From Metallyticus violacea (taxonomy: Eukaryota; Arthropoda; Insecta; Mantodea; Metallyticidae): 64,000 nt of DNA. How positions within the stretch are numbered: position 1 is the stretch's first letter; every line of letters begins with the position of its first letter. The stretch lies in contig CM060843.1 of NCBI GenBank assembly GCA_030762175.1, positions 118,040,869-118,104,868 on the forward strand. Reading direction: 5' to 3'. The position numbers and the translations under genes are program-made. Shown in pieces: positions 11,480 to 23,559 of this stretch. The notes under the pieces were generated by a model, which worked only from the letters and a program-made list of their open reading frames with translations, had not been told where the DNA came from and ran no database searches.

Positions 11480-14320
11480 TTATATCATTTGTGTATTATA
11501 AACTTCAAATATCTTCTTGGCGCCGTTCTGTGGTTGAACTGGCCAAACTGACTGAGTCTTGAACTTTTCCGTACTTGACTTTTATATTTCATATTTTAAA
11601 AGAATAAGAATAATTCTGGAACCCCTCACTAAGCTGACTTAAATTCAGTGATAAATGAAGAAAAACTCTAAATTGTGAAGGAAATGGTGCCTGAGGGTAT
11701 GAAAACTAACAATAGTAGTATTTTATCTCCTCACTCTTTTTGTGTATTCGTAGCATAATTAAAATAGACGTGTTCGAGATAAACATGAACACGGGGATAT
11801 TATTAATTCTTTTATGAAAAGTATCCTCTAAAACGTTTTTCTAATTTTTAATTTATTCATAAACGTTGCTGCTTGCTAACTGTATTGTAGTTAAATTTAG
11901 GAACAATTAAAGAAAGCACAGTGAATTTATTTGTATATTTAAAATTTTGTGCCCTACTGATGCAAGCACTTCCAGTGTGAGCGTGTCTCTAAGCTATTTA
12001 TAGTGCAGTTAGCACGTATCACCACTGTCAATGGAGCTGCGTTGTCTGTTAAAGGCGATGCTCTCAAATTAAAGAGCTGAAATAGTTGATGTCATATTCA
12101 TTACTATCACGAGAAAATAATGTTATCTATTTCTTGTAACAGTGCAAGCTGATGCAGGACATCCGGAAAGCTCCGAGGGCTTCATTGCTGCCAATAATTC
12201 ATGGGGGGAGCGCTTGTTCTCAACGTTTCTCCACTGTCAAAGTGTTCGTTATGTCGTTTTTCATTCTCTGGATAACACGCAAAAGCGGTGTTTTTGAGCC
12301 AGACTGGGTTAGCGATTTATGTTAATAGAGAAAATCGGGGATGTATTATCTCTCTAGGGTGCATTGATAAAAGTAATTTAAAATTTTCTTCGGGTGCTTC
12401 TCGTGCATTCATACCTACTGTCTTGAATTTCAACATTATTGTAAAATGAAGTGTTACAAATCATTTCTGGACCGACACGAGTGAGCAAGGTCGTTAACTC
12501 GTGTACGAAAAATGTTTTGTTCCCTTTCCGCCATAATCGTCCTTTCTGACTTAGGCATTTTCCAAATTTTTACTCAATCCTCATCAATGCCCCAGAAATG
12601 ACCTACATTTTGGTTCAGAACGCTCCCTACCGAAATGAAAAGAGACCATTTCATATTTATTATTTCTTTGCACTGTATTACACTGTGTTGCCACAACAGA
12701 AAAAGGGGACTAAACGCTAACAAATCTCTGGGTGTTAATATTTGGTCTGTGAAGCTGGCGTTTAATGTTCAAAAATGGCCTAAGACATAGGAATGTTAAA
12801 AATTCGTAGGAAATCAAAAAATTATTGAAAAGACTGAAATGTCTTCAATCTGTATAAACAAACCGAGATGGGGAACCCGGGCTATGGTTTCATATAAAAA
12901 TGTTGAAAATGTATGCATGCCATTTGCTTCTACCAAGTACCAGTCGAAAATATTTCTGTACACGGATACATTTTATCTCGGAACAAAGTCGAGTCATCTG
13001 CCTCACCTTTTATGAAACCTCACAATTCCAGAATCATAATGAACCAACAAAGCTTAAGAATACAAATTAGAAAACATTGAGAAAACTGTTTCAAACTACG
13101 GAATACAAATCAATAACTGGAGTGGAAATGCTTATTCAGAGTCCTTGAGAACTTGGAGCAACATTTTTTCAAAAGTCATGCTAACTATATATTAATATTT
13201 TAATTAGTTACTTGTATATTTAAAACGGCAAGCTTTTAACTCCCATGCATGAACATGTATATTATTTATAACTGTCACTGAAGTCAGGAATGCATAGGCA
13301 TTAAATTGTTTCCTTTCCATCGTTTACTAGAATTGCTTAATGAATGTATAGTTCCATTCTTAGAGTGGAATCCAAAATGAAACCTTGCTTTCTTCTTAAT
13401 AATTTCTACTGCATCAACCGTGTGGTGACTGCCATCAACAGATACACTGCACTTCATCTAAACTTCCATAATACAGTAGGGTAATGCTCGTCACCAATAA
13501 CATGATACGTTTGCATTGGACTTGCAACTGTGTTATCAACATAAGGCATTTTAAATTTGCGAGTAACATAATATTAGACAAAATCTAATTTACTGTTCTG
13601 ATTTGAGATTAGAAAAATTAGATTTTATGAATTGGCAAAAGGCAGGTATCAAAGTTAAAAATAAACCTTCGGAATAAAGCGATATCAATTCCCAGTGCAT
13701 AAAATGGAAATGTAAGTTTAATTCAAACGTTTACGAAAAATAAAGAACCATTCATTATATATGTGTGGAGTGTGTGTTTGCCTTGGTGGTTAAGCGAACA
13801 CAATAACCATACGCTCGAGCGTGGTCAGTGCTGCTACCTGAATCCGCTTCCCTAGTGAAATCAATGGCTGCGGAGTGACTTCTCGACTACCCTTTATTTC
13901 AAATTTATGCATATTAAGCAACCAGCTTAGACTCTATAACCCACTAATGTTACACTGCACTTCTGCTGCCTAACATAGATATACCTTCAGAATGAAGGTC
14001 GATCAATAAGTACTTAGTCATCCATTCTTATGACAAGTGGAATATTGGTTATAATTTTAAATATATCGTATCCTAAAAATGGATGCTTGTCCCAAGACAT
14101 GTCATTGGAATGGATTCAAGTCTCACTATAATTTATTAGCTCCTAGCCTGTAATGCAGGATATTATATGACCATATTTATCATTATTCAGCCGATCAGCC
14201 TGTTGTTGTGAATAAAATGCTAGTGAAAATGACATAAATATTGTAAGTCAAGAGCAACAGACAAACCTATGTTCGGTAAAGAGTTCAGGGTAAACGGGGA
14301 CATAATATACTCTTAGACCA
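11480..14320. other. Mostly AT-rich, no gene identified
   Basis: Contains a small perfect hairpin (12-base arms at 13580-13591 and 13615-13626). A weak tRNA-like A-box trace lies near 13786 (CCTTGGTGGTTAAGCG), with a doubtful B-box-like ACCTGAATCC about 50 bases later. 12160-12300 is somewhat richer in G and C without a recognisable motif. Confidence 0.4.
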
Positions 14321-14764
14321 AGCATGGGACAAGCTTATACATCTCAGATTATATACAATAATTATTTTCAGTTTGGAAGTATGAAGCAGCATTGGGTTGG
14401 CATGGGCGTAGGTTTAAATATCAATTGCCTTACGCTGGAGCGTCAATTTGATTCTATGTGTGTGGAGTACGGCGGATGCGGTCGGTCGCTGAGTAGTCTT
14501 TTCACCGATGTTGCCCACTGCTGCTCTATCTGATGGGGGTTTCAGTTGGGGATATTAAGAATCTCAGGGTTCATTGTGCCGGAGGTTTTGTGACTCAAGG
14601 TCAATGGGACGAGAAGGTTTCGGAAATAGACCACATATAAAGAAAACACCAGAGCCTCTCTAACTGACAGTTTATTGACAACACTATATAACTATTTGAC
14701 CAGACTGTCCGCGGAGACTCGGGTTCTAGCTTTCTGAGTATCAAACCTTGAACCTACATTACAT

Positions 14765-14915
14765 CTTAAAGACTGACTCAATGACTCTGACTCACTGACT
14801 GACTTATGGCCTAATTGATATCTGCTCTTCGACTGATCTTACTCTTTTACTCGCTTATCGTGCTCCTCGACTGACTTTACTGCTCTCTGACTGTGCCTTT
14901 GGACTGATAAGCCAC
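14765..14915. repeat. Degenerate GACT-rich simple repeat
   Basis: Many irregularly spaced copies of GACTGA/GACTCA/GACTTA, for example GACTGACTCAATGACTCTGA followed by further CTGACTGACTT units. The spacing is too irregular for a clean microsatellite. It may be a decayed tandem array inside a larger unrecognised repeat that spans about 14560-15010. Confidence 0.6.
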
Positions 14916-15462
14916 GCCCTTCGCGAAAAATACTTCTCTATTATCATGAATTAAACTTTACTTCTGGCTTCCTGATTGGTGATTATTCAATATATATTTC
15001 TATGCCTATACGAATAGGAATTCGTACACTTGTGGCCGATGCCTATTGGTTACCCATTTTTCCCCACGCCTACACTTTCTAGTTTTTGTCTCTTTCTGGC
15101 CTTTCCCAAGAAGCTTCCCTATCATAAATTCTGACTGTCACCTTATATGCTACTCCATTTGTCCGTTTATATCTGTGTGCTATTACTTAGACAAAACATA
15201 TTTCAATCATCTGGTAAATCTTTACTTTCTAGGAAATTTTGGGAGAACTATATTATTGTCTTGAACAATTTTGTATTTTACATTTCTGAAGCATTCTCAT
15301 AAATCTGCACTTCTCTTTTATCCTTAGGTGCACAATGTAGCATGAAAATGAAATGACTTTTTTTAAAAATACACTGTCAATGTCCACTCTAAAGCATTCG
15401 CAGGTATTAATAATTCTCAACCTTTTCTCTACCTGCTGAACTCGGTGGTCTTCCCCGGGACA

Positions 15463-15474
15463 GTCCGTCAGTCT
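15463..15474. repeat. Target-site duplication, left, of SINE-1 copy A
   Basis: The 12-mer GTCCGTCAGTCT is repeated exactly at 15764-15775, on the other side of the SINE. Confidence 0.85.
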
Positions 15475-15763
15475 TTTTTTTTTCTTGATTGATTTATTTA
15501 TTGACGCTCTTTAACAGCTCAAATCATCAGCGTCCCATTCAACTCAGGGCGTGAAACGGCCGACCAATTTTGCTCAGAGGCCTCTCTTTCAGGCTTGAGG
15601 TTCTTTTTCGTGCCGTAAATGTACGACACGGGACCCACGGCTTTACTTCCCTTCCGAAGGAAGCCATACTTAGGAAAAAAATCCATCGGTCCTGGCCGGG
15701 TTCGAACCCGCGATCTTGGGTTTAGGAGGCAAGTATGGTAACCACTACACCACCAGGACCGAC
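15475..15763 (-). repeat. tRNA-derived SINE, family SINE-1, copy A (full length)
   Basis: Full-length 289-base SINE. The 5' end (right side) is a tRNA-like head of about 75 bases: GTCCTGG and CCAGGAC can form the acceptor stem, TGGTGTAGTGGTTA is the A box and GGGTTCGAACCC is the T arm/B box. By eye the head is closest to a tRNA-Val type, with two extra bases in the anticodon arm. The body carries the family blocks AAGTAAAGCCGTGGGTCCCG, TGTCGTACATTTACGGCACG, AACCTCAAGCCTGAAAG and GAGGCCTCTGAGCAAAAT. It ends in a GTTAAAGAGCGTC segment and an AATAAATCAA/oligo-A tail. Exact 12-base target duplications flank it. The 130-codon open frame over it is a by-product. Confidence 0.93.
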
Positions 15764-15775
15764 GTCCGTCAGTCT
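15764..15775. repeat. Target-site duplication, right, of SINE-1 copy A
   Basis: Exact copy of 15463-15474, adjacent to the tRNA-like head. Confidence 0.85.
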
Positions 15776-15779
15776 GATA

Positions 15780-18700
15780 TAATACAGCCCTCGTACAAAA
15801 GCAATAAATCCTTCTCCTGTCATAAGGCTTGCAGATAATTAACATAAATGGGCAAAAGAATGTCTCAACCAGGAATTCTGTTTTGCACAAAATATCAGCT
15901 CGAATATTCACCCAATGAAATATTAATTTTTATGCTATTATTAACGTCTATGAAATTATTGAGGAGCTATAGTTTTCGACTCAAAGTATATTCTTTGCAG
16001 TAGACTCTTCTTTCATTGAACATCTTACTTTTCCATGGTTACTACCAGTAGATATCTCTTCTCACGGGGATGGGCCAAAGAGCTGGCAGTTGTGGGAAAA
16101 GTTCTGCCTGAATCGCAAGATGCAACAGTTTGAAATAATTCTTAATGCAGGTCTCAAAGTGAATTCTTGAATTTATATGATTATGATCAAATAGGTTAAC
16201 AAAATTCCACATTCTTGATGCATATAGTAATATTATTTATACAGGACTGCAAGATTATTTCTGGATTTCCAATTGTCAATTAACTAATATTTCGTTGCGA
16301 TAAATAAAATCATACTATTTACCTACCTTTTTGAATATACCGGTAAACCTTTGTATCCATATTGACTCTATTTCATTATACTCATGTTACTCTTGTTACA
16401 TGATCCGTCTATGCAGAGTAGAAAAAATTAAACCGAAAAATTGTAAAGCTTGCATGGAGCACCAAAACAAGAACTATTTTTATTTTGCCATATTTTCCTA
16501 TGAGTCATTTGTTTTTTTGGACACTACATTTTAGGTAATGTTAAACATTTACCTCGACAGACTTACATGCATAATCGTTTTATTTAACAAAAAAGGAGAT
16601 TAAAATCTATTTGTTGATATCTACACATAAACTAATATCGTCGGAACGCAGTCAAAGACAGTATTTTGTCTTTAATGTTCTCTATTTCCGAAAATATCCT
16701 GATCACCATTTTCTCTTTTGTTTCAACTGGGGTCGCGTAAACAAGAACACGTATTCAAAACGCACACATACAAAAGAGGAAGCATCACGAGATCGGGGAT
16801 GGGGCTCTAATAGGATCACCTCTGTCAATCCACTTTATTGTAAATCGTTGATTTATGTATGTGTATGTCCGTTTGTTCTATGAAAGTAAAGACATATAGC
16901 AAAATGCAAAGTTTCAGCAATCGGTACATATAAAGAACGCAAACATCATTTAGCAGCAAAAGAGTCTCATAGGAAGATACAAGAGTATAAAAATGTATTT
17001 GTCTTGGTATCTCGTGCAAGCTCTCAGAGTTTGTCGGTTTAACATTTTTTCATTCTGTGTATTTTGACAAAAAGTTGAAGGAACTGATTTATCTATTGAT
17101 AGCCCCACCTCTTCCCCTTTATCTACAATGTGAAGCAAGTTCTTGTTTAGTGGTTTCAGTAGATTTATTAGATGTAATCATTTAGTACATGTTTACTCAT
17201 TTTATATGCAAATTTAGTACATGGATAAAAGCTACTCATTTTATGTGCACCTTTTAAAGCGTGCTTGTTTTTTGGAAATATAAAATATATTATAACTGAG
17301 TTTTCTGGGCTGTAAGGCCGCGGTCCAATGCGTTTCTTCTCCTTCATCTTCCCAGACCTTTCGTCCACGACTGCGTACGAAATCTTCAGTGGTGTGCTTA
17401 TTGTAATCTTCTTGAAGATGAAGCAGTGACTCGTAGATTACAGTGACTATACCACTGAAGATGTTCACCGCATAGCTGACGAAACTTCTGGGAAGATGGA
17501 GAAGAATTCCATTCGATCCCCCAGAGCCCGAAACACTCAATTATTATAATTTATACCGGCTTTCGGCCATAAAGGTCTATGTTCCACAATAAAATATATT
17601 TTTAAGGAAGGCTGCTAAGAACTCTTAACTTTTCTGTGCTGTTTTTCAATATTTTACTACTTCAGTAAAGTGATGATATATAAGTCACTCTCATATACAA
17701 TGATAGCAGCCTAATAGTCTCGGCGATTAGACCCCACGTTGCCGCCGGTATTTCTTGCGTAGACTCTCTGCGCTTATACATTTTGCCATTTTAACAGATA
17801 GGTAGGTACGTTGGTAGCAGGGATATGGAATTTTAAACACCCTCCAGCATGTGGGCAGGGCTAAATACTGCAAAATGTCACCTAGTGTTCTGGATACTCC
17901 GTTCAATGCACATGTTCCAAGTGTCATGCACCTCCTAAGCATGGGTCGCATTACACATTAAGGTTGGATGAATGATGAGTGATGGATGAAGAATGAATGA
18001 TGACATTGCGTTGCTTCTTAGAGCCTCGCGAGCCCGGCAACAGCGACGAGGCCCTACAACTTCGAGGTGGCTGAGCATGTTAAATAACAGAATTTAGTGC
18101 TCGCCCTCCTAACAGTAGCTGCTGCAAATGTTTCTCATTTCTACACACTTCACATTTTCTTAGAAGTGCTAGGCACCAGTTTCACATTAACAACGAATCT
18201 AACTTCATTTCGAAAGTATGTTTTCAGTTCTTCCATGTGCCAGGGTTAGTTGAATATACTTATATTACTATGTCCCAAAAATAAGATCTAAAGAACGAGG
18301 TCTTAATGTAAGCCCTTATTTCAAAATGTTATTCTGTGAACTAAGGACATTTAAATTTTGTGGGCCATTCACCTGTTTCATTAAACTTTTGTATTCATTT
18401 TAATATTTTTCGGTAGGAAACGGGCTGCCAGAAAATTAAGCCTAAATCTGGGGCAGTTTCCTAAAGTTGCAAATAACCACAAGTTGGGAAACCCCTTTGG
18501 AGCGGTTCAACAATGGTGAGTAGGGGGATGCGGAAGTATGGATGTGTTAGATTAACCAAGAATTCGGTTAATCTTAATAGATGACGTGTAGAATTTCTTC
18601 TCCGCCCACTCACTGCTCCTTTGATGGTGTCTTAATGCTGGGGTTTCCTCAATGCTCCGACTAATGTTAAGCTGGTATTTTGGAAACAAATTTCTTGTCT

Positions 18701-18990
18701 CGAGGGAAAAGGAGATGGAAAGGTGGCTGTGGATAGAATACACTTCTTTTGACGATAACAGCCTTGATTTATTCAATTGCTCTGTGGTTCAGGGTTCCCA
18801 ATGAGGACTTATTGAGGAAGTCTTAAGAAGTTCTTCGAAGTGCCGGAACTAAGCTCACACGCACTTTTGTTTCTCACCACTCCAACAGTTTTTTATAAGG
18901 AAAGTTCTCCACACCAGATTTTCGTTCTTTCTACTAATAAATGATTATCGATGGATAATTCTTCCCGTAGGTTACTTTTTCTGCTAGCTC
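15780..18990. other. No gene identified
   Basis: AT-rich to mixed composition. 17240-17580 is richer in G and C, with a CTGAAGATG...GACGAAAC...TCTGGGAAGATGG pattern that could be a retrotransposon 3' region, but there is no second copy here to confirm it. 17960-18000 is a short degenerate GATGAATGATGA repeat. The remaining open frames look like chance. Confidence 0.4.
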
Positions 18991-19002
18991 GCTATCAGTA
19001 TC

Positions 19003-19130
19003 GCGGCCAACTGTTTTTTCTCCATTGTCGTCCATGACTATTCCGTTTTATCGCGCCAAACTGTTTTCTCTATTGTCGTCTACGGCTGTTCTGTTCTCGC
19101 CTCTTTTTCTCTATTGTCGTATACCTTCCC
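19003..19130. repeat. Degenerate tandem repeat, unit about 52 bases
   Basis: Two and a half units. Each has ATCGCG-CCAA-CTGTTTT, then TCT-ATTGTCGT, then a C/T-rich segment. The units are imperfect, about 80% alike by eye. Confidence 0.7.
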
Positions 19131-19434
19131 TCTAACAAGCAATGCTACTTTCCGATGCAACCTTCAAAGCTTAGGATATGATGGCTGTTTCGCTCCTGTA
19201 AAAGAATTCTTAAGACTCCTGACCCCAACAAAATAAAACAATACATAATATGCATACATACACTTAATTCAGACGGCAACGGTAATTGCTTAGAGGGTTC
19301 GAGTCCGGGCAGTGCCCGCCTTAATGCCTGTCTTGAAAAACGACTTTCTATACCTAGTGCATGCCTTGAAGATGAATTACGCGAGATCGATTATCTTCCA
19401 TTACCCAACATTACTGCACTATTAATGAAATCTC

Positions 19435-19445
19435 GCTTTCGATTG
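19435..19445. repeat. Probable target-site duplication, left, of SINE-1 copy B
   Basis: GCTTTCGATTG here versus GCTCTCGATTG at 19747-19757, one mismatch in 11. Confidence 0.65.
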
Positions 19446-19746
19446 AGTCGATCCTTGTGGTGTAGTGGTAACCATACTTGCCTTCTAAACCCAAGATCGT
19501 GGGTTCAAACCCGGCCGGGATCGATGGATTTTTTCGGGCGTAAAAATCCTAAGTATGGATGCCTATAGAAGGGAAGTAAAGCCGTGGGTCCGTGTCGTAC
19601 ATTTACGGCACGAAAAAGAACCTCAAGCCCGAAAGAAGAGGCCTCTGAGAATAATTTGTCGACTGTTTCACGCCCTGAACAGAATGGGACCTGATGACTT
19701 GAGATGTTGAAGAGCGTCCGTAAATAAATCAAATAAAAAACGAGAA
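19446..19746 (+). repeat. SINE-1, copy B (full length)
   Basis: Plus-strand copy with a complete tRNA-like head (GATCCTTGTGGTGTAGTGG as A box, GGGTTCAAACCC as B box). The same body blocks as copy A follow, then AAGAGCGTCCGTAAATAAATC and a short A-rich tail. The head-body junction includes a TTTTTTCGGGCGTAAAAATCC segment, also seen in the copies at 23.2, 35.8 and 36.7 kb and absent from copy A. An 11-base target duplication with one mismatch is visible. Confidence 0.92.
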
Positions 19747-20545
19747 GCTCTCGATTGTTCAACACAACTGCCCGACTCTATAGAAAGCCCGATCGCAAGT
19801 GATTTAAAGATAAATGGTACTGGGTGGGCAATCTCAGTGATTGGGGGAAGCATTGTTGGACATTTTATTTTAAATATGGATTTTGATCAGTTTATTCATA
19901 AAATACTTGTAATTATTGGAACAACATTCTGATAATTTGTTTTTACGAATATTTTTTATACATTTCACTTATTCGGTAATATTATAGGTTCAAGTTAATA
20001 CAGATGTTGGTGGGTGTTTTTTATATATAACAATTGGTATGAACCTTACGTTTTCAGATTTCAGAGCATTGTCCTCAGACCGTTAAATCAAAAAGTGGCT
20101 TTATTTAAACTTGCAGGTCCACTGCTCCGCAGATCTAAGTTGTGGGATATTCAACTGCTCCGACCTATAAAAAAATGGTTATATATTTTTGTGTGCATAT
20201 TCAATATTATATTATCTATCTCCTTGTTTAAGAGTTAATAGTCTTTTGCATAGCTTTGTCTATGGATGCATGAAGCTCTACAATGTTTTGTATTTCCTGT
20301 ATTGAATCATTGCATTACTTTCGTTGACATTCTGGGATGCACAATCTTCAAATATTTCAATATACTATTGTGAGGATATGTAAAATACATTTTTATTAAT
20401 TCCTTATTTATTTTACGCTTTTAATAAAGGGCAGTAAAAATACCTCGGGAACAAATCGGTATGTATCGGCTACTGATCTCATCTTCACACTTCTTGAATG
20501 GCTTAATGACTGAATGTATTTATTCTAATTGACACACAATAATTA

Positions 20546-20563
20546 AACAACAACAACAACAAC

Positions 20564-20600
<37 letters not shown>
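20546..20600. repeat. (AAC)n(AAT)n compound microsatellite
   Basis: About six AAC units change into about twelve AAT units without interruption. Confidence 0.95.
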
Positions 20601-20689
20601 GCTTAATGAAAACATGTAGAACAAATAAACGCTCTCCCATGTCAGTAGAATTAAGTGAATAAAATATCATAGCTCAACGTACTTTTTTA

Positions 20690-20976
20690 AAATGCAGTTT
20701 AGTTCCCCCAAATCTCGCGCCGGTTTCAGCTTTTTCAGACCTGAGCTGTATCACCTTCGACAGAATTTGCTTACGTGTTCTTCATTCTTGCCTGCAGTAG
20801 ATCCCAGCATGCCCCATGCCCTTAGTCACTCCTCAGTGCTACCACGGTTTACTAGAATATTCTACTATGATTAATCCTCTTCACATAAAGGGCAAATTAT
20901 AAGTTCCCTTTCAACTGAGATCCTGATCTGCCGCTATGCTTCAAGCCTAAACCAAACGACCCCTGTTTTCCTAAAC
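20690..20976 (-). repeat. Dispersed repeat R-D, copy 2
   Basis: Inverted homologue of 9547-9880. On the minus strand it runs from the AAACAGG...GGTTTAGGCTTGAAGC end to a GATTTGGGGGAACTAAA...TTTTAAAAAA end. It directly abuts the truncated SINE-1 copy C, so one element may have inserted next to or into the other. The product of the open frame in this region is not recognisable. Confidence 0.75.
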
Positions 20977-21170
20977 CTAAGATAGCGGGTCCATCTAATT
21001 ATGGCTTCCTTCGGAAGGGAAGTAAAGCCGTAAGTCCCATGTCGTACATTCATGGCACGTGAAAGAAGAGGGCTCTGAGCAAAATTTGTTGACCGTTTCA
21101 CGTCCTGAATTGAATGGAACGCTGGTACCTGAGATGTTAAAAAGCGCCCTTAAACGAAATCAACAAATTA
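20977..21170 (+). repeat. SINE-1, copy C (head truncated, internal deletion)
   Basis: Starts within the anticodon region of the tRNA-like head (CCTAAACCTAAGATAGCGGG), loses the next segment, then continues with the body from GGCTTCCTTCGGAAGGGAAG to AAAAGCGCCCTTAAACGAAATCAA. No target duplication is seen. It abuts repeat R-D copy 2. Confidence 0.85.
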
Positions 21171-21239
21171 ACCCCTCAATTCTATTTTCCTCTCAAATAA
21201 ACAGAGCAGTTAAATGAAATCATAATTTTCCTGTTTAAT

Positions 21240-22540
21240 GAGTTTTGATGTACAGCTCCATCCCCTACCCAGATTTAATTCCCGTTTGCACTTCCAACAC
21301 GGTCTTCTCCCCATACTTCGCAGATTGTATGCTGCATATGCATATCCTTCAGGCTGTTCCCGACATTCCTGCATACAGTTATACTATGTCCTTGATCATC
21401 TGTCCAAATATTGCCCAACCCGATGTTTCACAACTCGCTTTTCACTCTTATTCCCTCCTATCTGAGTTGTACCAGATTGCTCTAATTAAAGATTGATTTC
21501 CTGGAATAATTCTCAGCCAATATTTCACTCCTCTAATTTTGCATTCTATTGTCTTACTTTCTCACCCAAATTCTGCAGTTACCGTACCCATCCCTATCCC
21601 CAATATACTTTCCAAAAACGCGCTCTCTTTTGATCTGTCCTCCGTTTGTTCTCACCCCAAAATTTCCACTTCATATGTCACCGGGGATCTGACCACAGCC
21701 CCGTAAACGGTTTCCAGTGAACCTACCGGCAGATCTGGAAGTGTGATGCGTTTCCAGAGTGTCTCCGTGATCTTCACTTCCGGCTTGTATTTCACTGTAT
21801 CAATATGTTTTGTACACTGTCCGTTCATTGTAAAAGTAAGTCCTAGGTACATGAAGTTCTTGACCTTAACTTCCGTAAGTCCCATTCTCTTCCCTATTAT
21901 ACACCATCCGTTCTTGAAGGTCATTGTTTTCTTGTATTTCGTTTATTGTGAGTTAGCATTTCTTAGCAATAAGCCTGCAGTCTGTTAAGTCCCTACTGCA
22001 ATCCGTCAATCGTCGTTGAACAAAGTACCATGTCATCTGCATATAAAATCGCCGGCACCTGAACATCACCTAGTACGAGTGGCTCTTTACCCTTCTGTAC
22101 CAGCACGTTCTTCACGTTGTTGATCTTCTAAAAACAGATTAAATATTAAAAGTCCCCTCTCGTTTCGAAAACTCTTCAATGCTCCATCTCTGTCGCACAC
22201 TGGCGTAAATTGCCTGTAATATTCGTATCGTTTTCCCTGATATTCCCTTTACCCGCAGTGTGTGCCATAGTGCCTCGCGGTTGATGGAATCGACGACTTT
22301 CTGAAAATCTACAAAAGCGCAATGCAGAGTTCCACGTTTCATTAACATTTGTCTCGCGCTAAGTGTTTGTAAAACAAACGAGTCATTTACGTACTGTACC
22401 CCTTGCGGAAACCGATTTGGAATTTTGGAATTTTGCCAAATTCCGCTTGCCAAGGTTTTATTCTGCAACATATTTTTTCCATGAATGGCAATACATAACT
22501 CCTCTAAACTTGTCCATAGATCTCTACACAACTATACATT
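21240..22540 (-). pseudogene. LINE reverse transcriptase, decayed, with YADD motif
   Basis: Longest LINE relic in the window. On the minus strand, 22531-22139 is an open stretch with GTLHCAFVDFQKVVDSINRE, then ALWHTLRVKGISGKTIRILQ. This is the fingers/palm segment of a non-LTR reverse transcriptase (normally FxDFxKAFDxINRxxLW). At 22043-22032 it reads YADD within PAILYADDMVLCSTT, the catalytic aspartate pair, followed by a stop. 21924-21652 continues with KVKNFMYLGLTF and VYGAVVRSPVTYEVEILG, the thumb region (LxYGxEIWGW in relatives). Weaker similarity reaches about 21250 (SILGIGMG, KYWLRI). At least three frame changes or stops break it. The endonuclease half is missing, so it is 5'-truncated. 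The clade is not certain. Confidence 0.8.
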
Positions 22541-22619
22541 TTGTTTTATATTTCCAGCTTTGGTTCATTATTTTCTCTGCTGGGTGTCGTTTACTGTAAA
22601 TGACTGCCATATTAGGGTA

Positions 22620-23060
22620 AAAGACATTCGATGTGCTCGAATCCCATGCATGTAACCTTCATTCAATGCCGCTTCCTAGAAAAGTATCTGGTAAACATGG
22701 CTGCCTGTGCAAGGAAAAATCCTCAGGTCGTCCGTCAGTCTACATCTGCAGCTGGGTGCGGCAATGTTACCAATGCAACCTCCAGAAATCTACCAACTGT
22801 GTCAACAATCAATGGGAGTATTACTTGAAACTTTCATTATTCTACAGTTCTGTTCTTGTGTTTGATATCCATGAACGGTCGCCATTCGAGATAGGATCCC
22901 ACCCATTTCTATTTTGAATAGATATCGTAGATTATCATTCATTTTGCAGAGTAAACGGTCAAAGATTGGTTATATTTACGTTACTACATAAGATAGAAGC
23001 AGAATATGGATAACAACAAATGATCAATAGAATAACGGTTCTCTCACAGGGACACTACCC
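22620..23060. other. No gene identified
   Basis: 22640-22830 is richer in G and C and open in two frames, but neither peptide (65 and 94 codons) shows a known motif. Confidence 0.35.
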
Positions 23061-23074
23061 ACTATTAACTGTAT

Positions 23075-23295
23075 TTATTTTATTATTTCAAACACTCTTT
23101 AACATCTCGGGTCATCAGCGTCCTATTCAGTTCAGGGCAAGAAACGGCCTACAATTTTTGCTCGGAGGCCTCTTCTTTCATGCTTGAGGTTGTTTTACGT
23201 GGGGTAAATCTATGGCTTTACATACTTAGGATTTTTCCGCCCGAAAAAATCCATTGATCCTGGCCGGGATTGTACCCGCGATCTTGGGTTTACGT
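23075..23295 (-). repeat. SINE-1, copy F (5'-truncated)
   Basis: Minus-strand copy. The right end reaches only the second half of the tRNA-like head (AACCCAAGATCGCGGGTACA on the minus strand). It continues through the AAGCATGAAAGAAGAGGCCTC block to the ATGTTAAAGAGTG tail near 23090. The body has an internal deletion in the GTACATTTACGGCACG segment. Confidence 0.88.
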
Positions 23296-23349
23296 AATCC
23301 ACCCTCTCTTAACGTTTACTATACATAGGACTTTAGTTAAAAACTTTGG

Positions 23350-23422
<73 letters not shown>

Positions 23423-23553
23423 CACCACCACCACCACCACCACCACCACCACCACCACCACCACCACCACCACCACCACCACCACCACCACCACCACCAC
23501 CACCACCACCATTACTATTACTATTACTACTACTACTATTACTGCTGCTGCTA
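23350..23553. repeat. Long compound microsatellite (TAC)n(CAC)n
   Basis: About 21 uninterrupted CTA/TAC units (23350-23413) change into about 32 uninterrupted CCA/CAC units (to about 23511). A mixed ATTACT/TACTACT/GCT tail follows. The open frames through it (poly-Tyr/His, poly-Thr, poly-Gly/Ser) are artefacts of the repeat. Confidence 0.97.
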
Positions 23554-23559
23554 TTAGTT

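Noticed and set aside
13786..13870. Possible SINE with A box CCTTGGTGGTTAAGCG
   Set aside because: The B box is too diverged and the downstream sequence matches no other SINE here.
15690..15763. A functional tRNA gene at the right end of SINE-1 copy A
   Set aside because: The acceptor stem and T arm look good, but the anticodon arm has extra bases and the sequence continues into the SINE body with target duplications outside the whole unit.
15519..15911. 130-codon open frame on the minus strand
   Set aside because: It runs through SINE-1 copy A. The same peptide appears at 35701-35967 because of another SINE copy, so it reflects repeat sequence and not a gene.
17240..17580. Possible retrotransposon 3' region (GACGAAAC...TCTGGGAAGATGG)
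   Set aside because: Only a vague resemblance to remembered retroelement tails, and no second copy in the window.
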